From Bacteroidaceae bacterium (lineage in GTDB: Bacteria; Bacteroidota; Bacteroidia; Bacteroidales; Bacteroidaceae), in the NCBI GenBank assembly GCA_017617575.1, contig JAFZVY010000081.1:1-53991 (forward strand): DNA of 53,991 nucleotides. The letters run 5' to 3'. The notes under the pieces are model-generated. The model did no database searches. It saw nothing but the letters and a program-made list of their open reading frames with translations, and was not told the DNA's origin. Each line of letters begins with the position of its first letter. The first letter of the stretch is position 1. Below are positions 16,457 through 25,368 of this stretch, piece by piece. The position numbers and the translations under genes were made by a program.

Positions 16457-18877
16457 CTACCTGAAGCTTGAATCCACTCCTTCTTCCGAGTCGTCCTCCT
16501 CAGGTGCTTCCTCAAGTCCTTCAAGCTCATCGTCACAGAAGTCGAAGCCTTCAGGGATGTCGAACTTGTCATCCTGAGTTATGCCGAGCGACTTGTCGTT
16601 GAACACCTTCAGCATGAAGTTACCATAGATAGGCAAGGCTGCTGCTGCACCCTGTCCGTATGACATATTGTTAAAGTGGATGTCTCGGTCGTCACCACCT
16701 ACCCAGCAACCAACCACGAGTTTAGGAACGACGCCCATAAACCATGCATCGGCATTTGAGTTTGTAGTACCTGTCTTACCGCAGATATCAGCCGTAAACT
16801 TATATGGACGGCTTGAATAGCGTAAGCGTCCTGCAGTACCGCTGTTTACAACTCCACGGAGCATGTGAATCATCTTGTAGCAAGCCTCCTCACTTATTGC
16901 AGACTTAACGCGAGGGTTGAATGTTGCAATCACGTTTCCGTCTGCATCCTCAATACGTGTAACGAGAAGTGGAAGTGCACGTGTTCCCTTGTTAGCAAAC
17001 ATTGTGTAACCACTTACCATCTCACCCACACTCACGTCACAAGGACCGAGACAGAGACTCATTGAAGGCTCTATTGCCTGATTAGTAATACCTACCTTAT
17101 CGTGCAAGAACTTTGTGAATGCACGTGGATTATTAAGGTCAATCATCAATCTTGCAGCAATCCAGTTGTTTGACTGTGCAAGACCCCATGCAAGCGTAAC
17201 CATCTCGCCCTCTTTTGTGTGGCTGTCGTTACGTGGTGTCCATGGAGCAGTCACTCCGTCATCGTATGTAGGTGCAGTATTCAAGAACTCATAGCAAGGA
17301 GTGTAGCCGTTCTCCATCGCAAAAGAATAGAGGAATGGCTTCATGGTAGAACCCACCTGACGGCGACCTTCACCCATGATATTGTCAAACTGGAAGTGCT
17401 TGAAGTTAAGACCTCCAACGTATGCCTTTACCGCACCTGTCCTTGGGTCCATAGCCATCATGGCAGTGCGGAGGAAACTCTTGTAGTAACGGATAGAGTC
17501 AATAGGAGTCATCTCTACTTCCTTCTCACCATCGTATGAGAATACGGTCATAGGAACCTTGATGTTATAGAATGCCTCCTCTATCTCCTCGTCTGAGCAA
17601 CCATCAGCCTTCATCACGCGATAGCGTTCTGACTGCTTTGCCTGCTTCCAGAGAAGTTCCTTTACCTTTGCCTTAGTCAATCCTGAATAAGGAGCGATAC
17701 CGCTACCTTTCTTCTCCTTGTCAAAGAGTGGTTGCAACTCTTTAGCCACATGGTCAAACACTGCCTTCTCTGCATAGCGTTGCATACGCGAGTCGAGCGT
17801 TGTGTAAATCTTCAAACCATCAGTATAGATATTGTAGTTGCTGCCGTCCTTCTTCTTGTTCTTGTTACACCAGCCATAGAGAGGGTTTGTTTCCCAGGCG
17901 AGTGAGTCGTCATAGAACTTCTGACGCTTCCAAGATGGGTAGTCGCTACGGTCTGGCTTCTTTGCCATCAACATCTGCTGAAGGAGTGCGCGGAAGTATG
18001 GAGCATATCCATCATTATGGTCAAGGATATGGAACTTATCCATAGACAGTTTCTCTTTCTGTGCCTCAAGCATCTCTTCCTCTGTGATATATCCTGCCTT
18101 TTGCATCTGGAGGAGCACCACGTTACGACGTTCACGGCTTCTCTCGTTGAAGCGGCGAGGATTGAAGTATGAAGGGTTCTTACACATACCCACGAGTGTG
18201 GCACACTCCGTAAGTGAAAGCTCATGAGGCTCCTTTGAGAAGTATGTACGTGCCGCATTCCTGATACCTACGGCATTATTGAGGAAGTCGAACTTATTGA
18301 GGTACATCGCAATAATCTCTTCCTTTGTGTAGTAACGCTCCAACTCGATGGCAATGAACCACTCGATAGGCTTCTGCATGGCACGCTGGCTTGCATCCTT
18401 TGCCACGTCTGAGTAGAGCTGCTTTGCCAACTGCTGAGTGATGGTAGAACCACCACCTGCCGACTTCTGACCGAGAACACCACGCTTGATGATGGCACGT
18501 CCGAGAGCCTTGAGGTCAATACCAGAGTGGTCATAGAAACGCACGTCCTCAGTAGCCACGAGAGCCTTGATAAGGTTGTCAGGAAGAGAATCGTATGGAA
18601 CCATCACACGATTGTCCTGGGCATATCCCCATGTGCCAAGCTCCATTCCGTCATTCGTATATACACGTGAAGCAGACTTGTTGATAGGGTCCATCATGTC
18701 CTGAGCTGAAGGAAGCTCACCGAGCCATCCTTGCGAGATGCCATAGAGAGCACCAGCAACAACGATGAGTAGCACACACACACAAGTCCACAAGCCGATG
18801 ATAATCTTCTTGTAGAGTGGAAGTCCTTCAGCATTATCAGATTTCTGATTTATCGTCTCTTTTGCCATAATATTCAT
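16457..18877 (-). CDS. Class A penicillin-binding protein (PBP1A), glycosyltransferase-transpeptidase
   Basis: An 806-residue bifunctional cell-wall synthase. A cytoplasmic start and one membrane helix (24-45) precede a GT51 domain with ATEDVRFYDH (catalytic Glu110), GGGSTITQQLAKQ (141-153) and ELERYYTKEEIIAMYLN (178-194). The transpeptidase domain has STMK with Ser510, SNN (569-571) and KTGTT (701-705). Between the domains is a Lys-rich linker segment. The C-terminal tail is strongly acidic (DDELEGLEEAPEEDD) and ends in the window's repeat-like GC-rich DNA. The start at 18877 is used; the ATG three codons later (MAKET) is as likely. A well-formed promoter lies at 18998. Confidence 0.95.
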   Translation of the reverse strand: MNIMAKETINQKSDNAEGLPLYKKIIIGLWTCVCVLLIVVAGALYGISQGWLGELPSAQDMMDPINKSASRVYTNDGMELGTWGYAQDNRVMVPYDSLPDNLIKALVATEDVRFYDHSGIDLKALGRAIIKRGVLGQKSAGGGSTITQQLAKQLYSDVAKDASQRAMQKPIEWFIAIELERYYTKEEIIAMYLNKFDFLNNAVGIRNAARTYFSKEPHELSLTECATLVGMCKNPSYFNPRRFNERSRERRNVVLLQMQKAGYITEEEMLEAQKEKLSMDKFHILDHNDGYAPYFRALLQQMLMAKKPDRSDYPSWKRQKFYDDSLAWETNPLYGWCNKNKKKDGSNYNIYTDGLKIYTTLDSRMQRYAEKAVFDHVAKELQPLFDKEKKGSGIAPYSGLTKAKVKELLWKQAKQSERYRVMKADGCSDEEIEEAFYNIKVPMTVFSYDGEKEVEMTPIDSIRYYKSFLRTAMMAMDPRTGAVKAYVGGLNFKHFQFDNIMGEGRRQVGSTMKPFLYSFAMENGYTPCYEFLNTAPTYDDGVTAPWTPRNDSHTKEGEMVTLAWGLAQSNNWIAARLMIDLNNPRAFTKFLHDKVGITNQAIEPSMSLCLGPCDVSVGEMVSGYTMFANKGTRALPLLVTRIEDADGNVIATFNPRVKSAISEEACYKMIHMLRGVVNSGTAGRLRYSSRPYKFTADICGKTGTTNSNADAWFMGVVPKLVVGCWVGGDDRDIHFNNMSYGQGAAAALPIYGNFMLKVFNDKSLGITQDDKFDIPEGFDFCDDELEGLEEAPEEDDSEEGVDSSFR

Positions 18878-19503
18878 TTTTATCGTTTCGCGAGCCTCTC
18901 CTCATATCATTTTTCTATTGCTATGATTCTGATATAGTCAGTTGCGGTTAACATCACGAAACATCATTCGTTAAATTGTAATTTGGTATAACGAATGCAA
19001 AGTTAGTAATTATTTAAGTTATGGCAAAAGTTTTTCATCAATTTTGCAGAATGAGGCACATAGGGTAGGGGAACGAATGCAATTATATCGGATGGCTCGT
19101 GCCCTCTTTGGTGCACTTGTGACCACCCTTTGCTTGTCAATAATATGTATCTTGGTGGCAACGTAGGAGATTAAAAAGCACTTATTCCGATATCCGAATT
19201 ACCTATTTTTAGGTTAAAACTACAAAGAAAGTACGTGGTGGCTCTGATATTTCTCTACTATTTCTCCGCTATTCTCCGCTCTAATAGCGGAGGCATAGCA
19301 AAGTCACTTCTGACTCACTACGTCAGCATAGCGAAGTCATAACGGAGTTGCTTAAGCTTTTGAGGGGATATTCCCCCGAAAGTTTTTTGTCTAACTTTCG
19401 GGGGAATCCACATTTTGTGTATCTCTTTTTAATTTGCAATAGCAATTCATTTTAGTGAATTTCTCTAAATGGCTATTACTCGTTGTTCCTTACCAATTAC
19501 AAG
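18878..19503. other. Non-coding stretch with promoter and hairpins
   Basis: Besides the PBP promoter it holds a hairpin CTCCGCT-CTAAT-AGCGGAG near 19275-19293, two near copies of GCATAGC(A/G)AAGTCA (19296 and 19326), and a perfect 14 bp hairpin at 19371-19406 with arms TTCCCCCGAAAGTT / AACTTTCGGGGGAA and an 8-base loop. The last may end the leftward BspA fragment, 98 bp away. A 24-codon hydrophobic frame at 19092-19166 is probably chance. Confidence 0.45.
18998..19028 (-). promoter_or_regulatory. Promoter of the PBP1A gene
   Basis: Minus strand -7 box TAACTTTG at 18998-19005 and -33 TTTG at 19025-19028 with a 19 bp spacer, the Bacteroidetes consensus. The 5' leader would be about 110 bases. 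Confidence 0.65.
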
Positions 19504-20284
19504 TTAAAATCTAACGATTCTCTTTTTGCCATCCTTAATGTATATTCCTGCTTTCGGAACGTCGTTTACGAGACGCCCGTCAAGAGTGTAAATGCTTGAG
19601 TCTTTGTCTTCAACATTAGTGATGGTATCTATTGCATTATAAGTTCTTATGTCATCAATAATGTTGAAGTTTTTCCAATATTCCGCTTTCATATAGGCTT
19701 CCTTCTGTCCGTTTGGTACGTGAAGTGTGCCATAGGTTGCAAATGTGTTGCTAAATATTCTCTGTGGTGTCTCTGAGTAATTATAAATGTTTGTGAGACT
19801 CTTGCATCCGAAGAATGCATTTGCATCAAGGTATGTTACATTGCTTGGAATTGTCAAAGAGGATAGTAACGTGCAATTACCAAATGTCTGTCCTTCTATT
19901 CTTGTAACGTTTTTAGGAATTGATATACCCCTTATTTTTGTGTAACTAAAAGCGTTGCAACCAATAATGCTTACGCTGTTTGGTATTGAGATGGTGGAAA
20001 GCACTTCACATCTTGAAAATGCGTAGTCGCCAATGCTAATAACTCCTTCAGGCATTCTGATGGATGTTAGTTTCTCGCAGTTATAGAAAGCAGCACGTCC
20101 GATATTGGTAATCCCATTTGGAATAGTTATTGATTCCAAGTCCTGACAATGGTAAAAAGCGTAATCACCAATGCTAACTACATCATCAGGTATGATACTG
20201 TTTTTACATCCATGTACAATCGTATTTGTGGCTGTCTCTATTATGCAGTTGCAGTTGTTTCTTGAATCATACGCTACGCAAACC
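19504..20284 (-). pseudogene. 3' fragment of a BspA-type leucine-rich-repeat surface protein gene
   Basis: The frame codes for BspA-type LRR_5 repeats of about 23 residues (ITIPNGITNIGRAAFYNCEKL, ISIPNSVSIIGCNAF and so on), at least seven units, then a C-terminal tail (IYTLDGRLVNDVPKAGIYIKDGKKRIVRF region) of the type IX sorting kind. Reading further upstream from 20139 the family sequence continues (IPDDVVSIGDYAFYHCQDL, then AYDSRNNCNCIIETATNT) to about 20284, where it breaks off without any ATG and without the signal peptide and earlier repeats; a stop follows at 20335. The break coincides with an IS remnant on the other strand (20290-20406). BspA proteins are surface adhesins; this copy is dead unless a TTG start at 20139 is used, which would leave it without an export signal. 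Confidence 0.75.
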
Positions 20285-20289
20285 TTACA

Positions 20290-20406
20290 CAGAGGATGAA
20301 GGGACAGGAAGCCATCATCCGCATAGCAAGGAAATTATCGAATATTGTATACTCGGTATTAAAGAATGACAGGAAATACGTTCCATACTCATGGGACAGT
20401 AAATAA
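20290..20406 (+). pseudogene. Remnant of a transposase C terminus (IS110-like)
   Basis: The plus strand reads TQRMKGQEAIIRIARKLSNIVYSVLKNDRKY.. and ends at TAA 20404-20406. The pattern, a small basic helix (KGQEAIIRIARKL) followed by IVYSVLKNDRKY and a short tail, is that of the C-terminal helix of IS110/IS116-family (Transposase_20) enzymes; the family call is moderate. Nothing of the catalytic part remains. The remnant begins exactly where the BspA frame breaks. Confidence 0.5.
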
Positions 20407-20746
20407 AGACATACAGACAGTTATTTGACAACCAAAACAAGACGGCTCCTACTACCAATATGATGCGCCACCAAGGTGTCATCTCTGTTAAGATTGTTGC
20501 GTCTTACCTATTTCTCTGAAGAAGTAAATTGAGGTGCAGGCATCACTGTGTCCTCTCATAGAAGTTTGTTGGATAGGTCTGTTGTCTTTATTACTGCCTC
20601 GAGGTATCCGGCAGAAATGTCGGAGGAATGCTTATTGGCATATACGTAAAATGCTTATTTTCTATCCACTTTTTATAACAGATTGAATAATATGTGTAAA
20701 TAACAAAAAAAAGTCATCCATTTATTTGGACAGCAACATAGAAGAT

Positions 20747-20832
20747 TGGTAATTTAGTCGCCCTTGGCGACGGGTTCTAAAAAAATCTGTTTTCTTCCGT
20801 GATGGTGTAAAATTCAACCGTACAGTTCGAAA
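20747..20832 (+). repeat. Inverted repeat flanking the GH2 gene, left copy
   Basis: This stretch is repeated in inverted orientation at 23898-23982 with roughly 85 percent identity. It carries a perfect hairpin GTCGCC-CTT-GGCGAC (20757-20771) and ends in AACCGTACAGTTCGA. Together the two copies bracket the promoter and gene of the beta-galactosidase. Confidence 0.8.
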
Positions 20833-20890
20833 TCTTTTGGATGTAAAATCTAAGTTGTGCAGTGTTGTGCAGTTGAAGTGTAGAAATCCC

Positions 20891-20921
20891 TTGGCGGTAT
20901 GCTCAAATCATTGTATCTTTG
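20891..20921 (+). promoter_or_regulatory. Promoter upstream of the beta-galactosidase
   Basis: -33 TTGG at 20891-20894, 19 bp spacer, -7 TATCTTTG at 20914-20921. It is a consensus-like promoter but 500 bp from the ATG at 21421. Confidence 0.6.
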
Positions 20922-21118
20922 CAATGTGATTCAGAGGTGATGACGACACGAAGCTCTCACGAAGGGTTTACGAAGGGTTGCCGAAGGATTTTACACATCC
21001 ATTGTGCCGTAACGACTCTTAAGCTCAAGAAAACAGAGTTCAATCTTATGTGAACGACTGGTTCCTTTAAAAAACGAAAACAGAATTATTCAAGCTTCGC
21101 AAGTTCAGCTGACGCTTT

Positions 21119-21395
21119 ACTTGCAAGGAGTTAAAAAGGAGTTAAAGAGTAGTTAAAGTGGAGTAAAAAAGACGAATGTCCGTTTTGGAAGAACGAAAAT
21201 TTAGAACTTTTCTCACCGAAGGTAAAATTTGTTTCATCTCATTTTCTCTTGTTTTCGTTCTCATTTTTACGAAGAATGTTATAAGAAATTTTCCTTAATT
21301 TTTTTAATTTTCGTTCTTCTAAAAAAAACAGCGAACAATCAAACGTCTTTTTAACTTCCTATATAACTACATTTTAACTACAAGCTAAACTTGAA
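21119..21395. repeat. Long-range stem in the GH2 leader built from GTAGTTA-like units
   Basis: The left arm (21119-21200) has several GGAGTTAAA/TAGTTAAAG units followed by AAAAAGACG and GAAGAACGAAAAT (21188-21200). The right arm (21307-21395) mirrors it: ATTTTCGTTCTTC (21307-21319), then CGTCTTTTTAACTTCC and further AACTAC units. RNA from the promoter could fold into a long imperfect hairpin just before the start codon. A related pair of arms occurs at 27103-27275. Confidence 0.65.
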
Positions 21396-21420
21396 CATAA
21401 TAATAAAACCAAAATAAAAT

Positions 21421-23802
21421 ATGAGAGAGTTAATCATTAGCATTTTATGCCTTTGCTCCATCTGTGCATGGGCGCAGAGCAAAGAAGAGAACTTCGACTT
21501 CGGTTGGAAGTTTATTGAGAAAGATGTGACTGATGCAGCACAAGTGTCTTTTGACGACAAGGACTGGCAAGTGGTGAACCTTCCACACGATTGGGATATA
21601 CATCATGCACCTTCAATTGATGCCAAATGCGGAAACGATGGTGGCTACTACCCTGGTGGGACAGGATGGTACAGGAAGGTGTTCAAGACACCGAAGGCAG
21701 GACGAAGTGTGCTCCACTTTGAGGGAGTATATCAGAAATGCAAGGTATATGTTAATGGACAGTTTGTCGGCACACATGACTACGGATATACCCCATTCCG
21801 CATGGACATTACGAATCATCTTGTGACAAAGGGCAACAACGTGGTTGCCGTAAGAGTGGATAATAGCGAGCAGCCTAACTGTCGTTGGTATAGCGGTAGC
21901 GGAATATACCGTCATGTGTGGCTGGAGACTTCCGACCTCCTCAGGATTGACGATGATGGCGTGTTCATCACTACACATTTCGACAAGGAACGTTCTGGTG
22001 AGGTGTCCCTCAAAAAAGCATATGTGGATATGGATGTCACACTTGTAAACTCTTCAAAGGAAGCAAGAACCGTAAGCGTGTCAGCTTGGCAGGCATCCAA
22101 GCATGTGACGCTCAAGGCTGGCGAGAAGCAGACGGTAAGCCTCAGCACAACGATTGACAATCCAGATTTATGGTCTCCATCTTCCCCTACATTATATAAT
22201 GTGCAAGTCAATGTCGTGGAAAAAGGCAGGGTGATAGACGAGAAAGCGTGCAGATATGGTGTGCGCCATATTTCCTATGATGCCAAGCGTGGGCTTCGCC
22301 TCAACGGTCAGCCATTCGTGGTGAATGGTGCATGCGTGCATCACGACACTGGGGTGCTCGGAGCGGCAGCCTTAGATGCGGCTGAGATTCGTAAGGTACG
22401 ACTGATGAAAGAAGCAGGATTCAACCTCATCCGTACTTCGCACAATCCTTCGACACGTGCCTTCCTTGACGCCTGCGACAGCATCGGAATGCTCGTTATC
22501 GACGAGATTTACGATGGCTGGTATGCCGAAAAGACTAAGTACGACTATCACACGACACTCGACTCTACCTATAGGGATGACATCAAATCGATGGTCATGC
22601 GTGATCGCAACCATCCGAGCATCATCTGCTGGAGCATAGGCAACGAGGTGATTGAGCGCAAAGATATTCGTGTGGTACATACAGCCAAGACGTTCAAGAA
22701 CACGATACTGGCATACGACCGTACACGTCCTGTTACGGAGGCTCTCTGTTCGTGGGATAGCGACTGGGAGATATTCGACCCTCATGCCGACGTTCTCGAC
22801 ATCGTAGGTTACAACTACATGATGCACAAACATGAGAGCGACCACGAGCGTGCACCAGAACGCGTGATGTGGCAGACGGAGAGTTATCCACGTGACGCAT
22901 TTCTCAACTGGCAACGCACGAACGCCTACCCTTACATCATCGGCGACATCGTGTGGACGGGTCTCGACTACCTTGGCGAATCAGGCATAGGACAGTATTA
23001 CTACGAAGGCGAGCCTAACGGAGAGCATTACGTCCGCAAGCATTTCCCTTTCCACGGAGCATACTGTGGCGACGTGGATATCACAGGATGGCGCAAGCCT
23101 GTTTCCCACTATCGTGATATGTTGTGGAATACGCCTGAGGGAGACAACTCCATATACCTTGCAGTACGTGAGCCAGACAACTATAGTCAAGGCAAAATCT
23201 CCACAACACTTTGGGCTGTTCCGCCTACATGGGAGTCATGGAACTGGAGCGGATGGGAAGGCAAACAGATAGAAGCCGTTGTTTATACAAAATCACCAGC
23301 GGTCAACCTCTATCTTAACGGAAAACTCATCGCCAGCAAAAAGGTAAGCAAAGCAACAGAGTACAAGACTATCATTCCTATTCCATACACCCCGGGTGAA
23401 CTCAAAGCCGTGGTTGTTGATGCCCAAGGTAAGGAAGGAGCGGTGGCTGTCCTACGAACTTCAGGCAAGGCACACACAGTTCGTCTCACTCCCGACCGCA
23501 AGACCATACATGCCGATGGACAAGATCTTTGTTTCATCACGGCAGAAGTCATAGATGCCAATGGCAGCCTTGTGACTAATGCCAACGAACTCCTAAACGT
23601 CAAGGTAACGGGCGCAGGCACGCTGCAAGCCTCAGCCTCTGCCAGCATGAAAGACCTCGAGCCGATGACCTCACCGCGTGTCACCACATTCAATGGCCGT
23701 GCCTTGATAGTGCTCCGTAGCATGCAGAAGCGTGGCAACATAACTCTCACCGTGTCGGGTAAACACATAAAAAACGCCAGCATATCTGTCAAGGGAGAGT
23801 AA
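21421..23802 (+). CDS. Glycoside hydrolase family 2 beta-galactosidase-like enzyme, exported
   Basis: A 793-residue enzyme with a signal peptide (1-19, CAWAQSK). Domains: sugar-binding jelly roll (about 25-170), Ig-like domain (190-285), TIM-barrel catalytic domain (about 290-585), and two C-terminal beta modules (Big-type). The acid/base Glu409 lies in WSIGNEV and the nucleophile is most likely Glu487 in WQTESYPRD. NPSTRAFLD and RTSHNP of the GH2 signature are present. The likely activity is removal of beta-galactosyl or related residues from glycans in the periplasm. No SusC/D pair is nearby, and the gene is bracketed by inverted repeats, which suggests it moved as a unit. Confidence 0.9.
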   Translation: MRELIISILCLCSICAWAQSKEENFDFGWKFIEKDVTDAAQVSFDDKDWQVVNLPHDWDIHHAPSIDAKCGNDGGYYPGGTGWYRKVFKTPKAGRSVLHFEGVYQKCKVYVNGQFVGTHDYGYTPFRMDITNHLVTKGNNVVAVRVDNSEQPNCRWYSGSGIYRHVWLETSDLLRIDDDGVFITTHFDKERSGEVSLKKAYVDMDVTLVNSSKEARTVSVSAWQASKHVTLKAGEKQTVSLSTTIDNPDLWSPSSPTLYNVQVNVVEKGRVIDEKACRYGVRHISYDAKRGLRLNGQPFVVNGACVHHDTGVLGAAALDAAEIRKVRLMKEAGFNLIRTSHNPSTRAFLDACDSIGMLVIDEIYDGWYAEKTKYDYHTTLDSTYRDDIKSMVMRDRNHPSIICWSIGNEVIERKDIRVVHTAKTFKNTILAYDRTRPVTEALCSWDSDWEIFDPHADVLDIVGYNYMMHKHESDHERAPERVMWQTESYPRDAFLNWQRTNAYPYIIGDIVWTGLDYLGESGIGQYYYEGEPNGEHYVRKHFPFHGAYCGDVDITGWRKPVSHYRDMLWNTPEGDNSIYLAVREPDNYSQGKISTTLWAVPPTWESWNWSGWEGKQIEAVVYTKSPAVNLYLNGKLIASKKVSKATEYKTIIPIPYTPGELKAVVVDAQGKEGAVAVLRTSGKAHTVRLTPDRKTIHADGQDLCFITAEVIDANGSLVTNANELLNVKVTGAGTLQASASASMKDLEPMTSPRVTTFNGRALIVLRSMQKRGNITLTVSGKHIKNASISVKGE

Positions 23803-23897
23803 GCCATTTGGTTTGTAGGTTAGTAAAACTGGCAATTTAGCCTTCGCATAAAGGTTGGTTCAAAAAAATGCGTTTCATTTTAGGACATTGCGAACTT

Positions 23898-23982
23898 TTT
23901 CGAACTGTACGGTTGAATTTTATACCACAACGGAGAAAGCAGAGTTTTTTTGAACCCGTCGCCAAGGGCGACTAAATTACCA
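23898..23982 (-). repeat. Inverted repeat flanking the GH2 gene, right copy
   Basis: Reverse complement of 20747-20832 with scattered mismatches; hairpin GTCGCC-AAG-GGCGAC (23958-23972 as written on this strand) and the CGAACTGTACGGTT end are conserved. Confidence 0.8.
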
Positions 23983-24077
23983 ACTATTCTCACCGAAGGT
24001 AATCTTACCATTTTTTTAGCATAAATTATCATAAATTGACCACGAACCTTTAGCTCAGCGTAGCTAATTTTCGTGAA

Positions 24078-24161
24078 CCTGTGTTTTCTTTTGTTTTTCT
24101 AACTGGCCGCTTGGCGGCAAAAAACAGCAATGTTGTTCCAACCGTACAGGTGGATATTTTT
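24078..24161 (+). repeat. Dispersed repeat, copy 2
   Basis: Same orientation and nearly the same sequence as 18-101, including the GCCGC-TT-GGCGGC hairpin. It lies about 40 bp from the left end of the insertion sequence. Confidence 0.75.
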
Positions 24162-24199
24162 TTGTCGTGTGCAATTTTTGAAAACCTCGCCAAACAGGA

Positions 24200-24274
24200 A
24201 AATTTTGGCGTATAGGTCATTTTGCAGGATAAATTTGAGTAGGTGTTCGTCAATAGGTCAAATTGCAGGATGAG
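24200..24274 (+). repeat. Left end of the IS with two nested copies of the terminal core
   Basis: Outer copy 24212-24234 and inner copy 24253-24274 are in direct orientation to each other, 41 bp apart. Both contain AGGTCA(T/A)(T/A)TTGCAGGAT. The left flank just outside (CGCCAAA .. TTTTGGCG) is itself a small inverted repeat. Confidence 0.75.
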
Positions 24275-24414
24275 CATTCTTTTAGATTGTTTGGCAATCC
24301 ACTTTTTGTTATATATCTCTGTGTCGCAGTTCGAAGCATAGTGGAGCTCTGCTGGGGAGCAACTCCATGAGGAATAGGACTGCGCAAATCGAAAGGAATG
24401 GGCAGGAGTCTCTA

Positions 24415-25368
24415 TCAACGAGGCTTCTGCTTTTTCATTCCATGAGATTCTGCCAATGCCAAGAAAAACCCAGAAATGAACCGCTTGCGGTTCTCCATCG
24501 TCAGTCCGCTGTGGTTGTTCAAGTTCTTCTTCAAGTCTGTGAAAGAGCCCTCAATCTTATTGTTTGTATTAGGCATTCCCTTGCAGTCCTCACGTTGGTA
24601 AGTGAAGAGGTATGGAAGATAGAAATTCAGGCTGTTCATTGCTGCCCTAAGACGCTGATGCGTGTAATGCATCTTTCCGTCTATGTGTAGGCTCTTGTGA
24701 TCTATCGTATCCTTCCACTTTGTCTTCCATCCCTGGTAGTCTTTTTTGAAGTCGGCCTCATCACTCTCGTGGAGTCTGCCAACCAAATCTTTCAGTTCTC
24801 TGGCGGATAGCATCTTGGGATTTAGAGTGATATAACGTCTGACTATCTGCTTCATATGGAACTGGCACATCTGTATCCGATACTCAGAAAAGGTCTTGAA
24901 GAGACTCTGCTTGCCGTCTATGACCAGACCTCGTATGACATACCCTCGCACCTTGATACTGCTGACGGCATCCTCATAATCCTTTACAGTTTCGTTCTTC
25001 ACAAATGCCATGTAAAGTGGCATGCCAGTCTGATTGTCCAATGCCAGCAGGACTCCAAAGTTGCGTCCCCAGTAAGTCACGTCCAGATGCACGAAGCCTC
25101 CACCAGACAAAGGAGGCTGCACCCATTTACGACTGATGCCATGCAGTCGTCGCTTGACGGTAGATTCACTCATACAGAAACGGACGGATAGTTCTTTTAT
25201 GGTCAGTTTCTCCTGTTGATAGGCATCCCACAAATCGTCTTCGCAAACCTCCTTGCCTGCACGGAACTGATAACCGCAATCCTGACATTTATACAGTTGT
25301 ACCCCCTTGCGCACACTATTTTTAACCGTATGTAAAGAACCACACACTTTGCATTTCTTCTTATTCAT
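24415..25368 (-). CDS. IS256-family transposase, variant with N-terminal zinc ribbon
   Basis: A 317-residue DDE transposase. The N terminus is a zinc ribbon with C7VC and CQDC pairs (about residues 6-31), typical of the Zn-binding variant (IS1249-like) of the family, followed by an HTH (LTIKELSVRFCMSESTVKRRL). The catalytic acids are in FVHLDVTYWG (first Asp), LVIDGKQSLF (second Asp) and the NNKIEGSFTDLK region (Glu). The FHMKQIVRRY helix after the second Asp is typical for the family. The frame is intact and full length, so the element could still move. Confidence 0.85.
   Translation of the reverse strand: MNKKKCKVCGSLHTVKNSVRKGVQLYKCQDCGYQFRAGKEVCEDDLWDAYQQEKLTIKELSVRFCMSESTVKRRLHGISRKWVQPPLSGGGFVHLDVTYWGRNFGVLLALDNQTGMPLYMAFVKNETVKDYEDAVSSIKVRGYVIRGLVIDGKQSLFKTFSEYRIQMCQFHMKQIVRRYITLNPKMLSARELKDLVGRLHESDEADFKKDYQGWKTKWKDTIDHKSLHIDGKMHYTHQRLRAAMNSLNFYLPYLFTYQREDCKGMPNTNNKIEGSFTDLKKNLNNHSGLTMENRKRFISGFFLALAESHGMKKQKPR

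Larger units (their letters stand above)
20407..21420. other. Long leader and repeat region upstream of the beta-galactosidase
   Basis: No gene seen. In order it holds 340 bp of unassigned sequence that may be the rest of the decayed IS, an 86 bp repeat (20747-20832), a promoter (20891-20921) and a region of long-range inverted repeats (21119-21395). The leader from the promoter to the ATG is about 490 bases, unusually long for a simple catabolic gene. Confidence 0.5.
23803..24199. repeat. Repeat cluster between the GH2 gene and the insertion sequence
   Basis: The stretch has no gene. A degenerate copy of the flanking repeat lies at about 23828-23880 (GGCAATTTAG .. GGTTCAAAAAAAT), the full inverted copy at 23898-23982, a TCTCACCGAAGGTAA also present at 21213, and the second copy of the left-edge repeat at 24078-24161. 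Three repeat families meet here. Confidence 0.6.

Noticed and set aside
19092-19166. 24-codon hydrophobic frame that could be a small toxin-like peptide
   Set aside because: No ribosome site, promoter or antisense RNA signature; expected by chance in AT-rich DNA.
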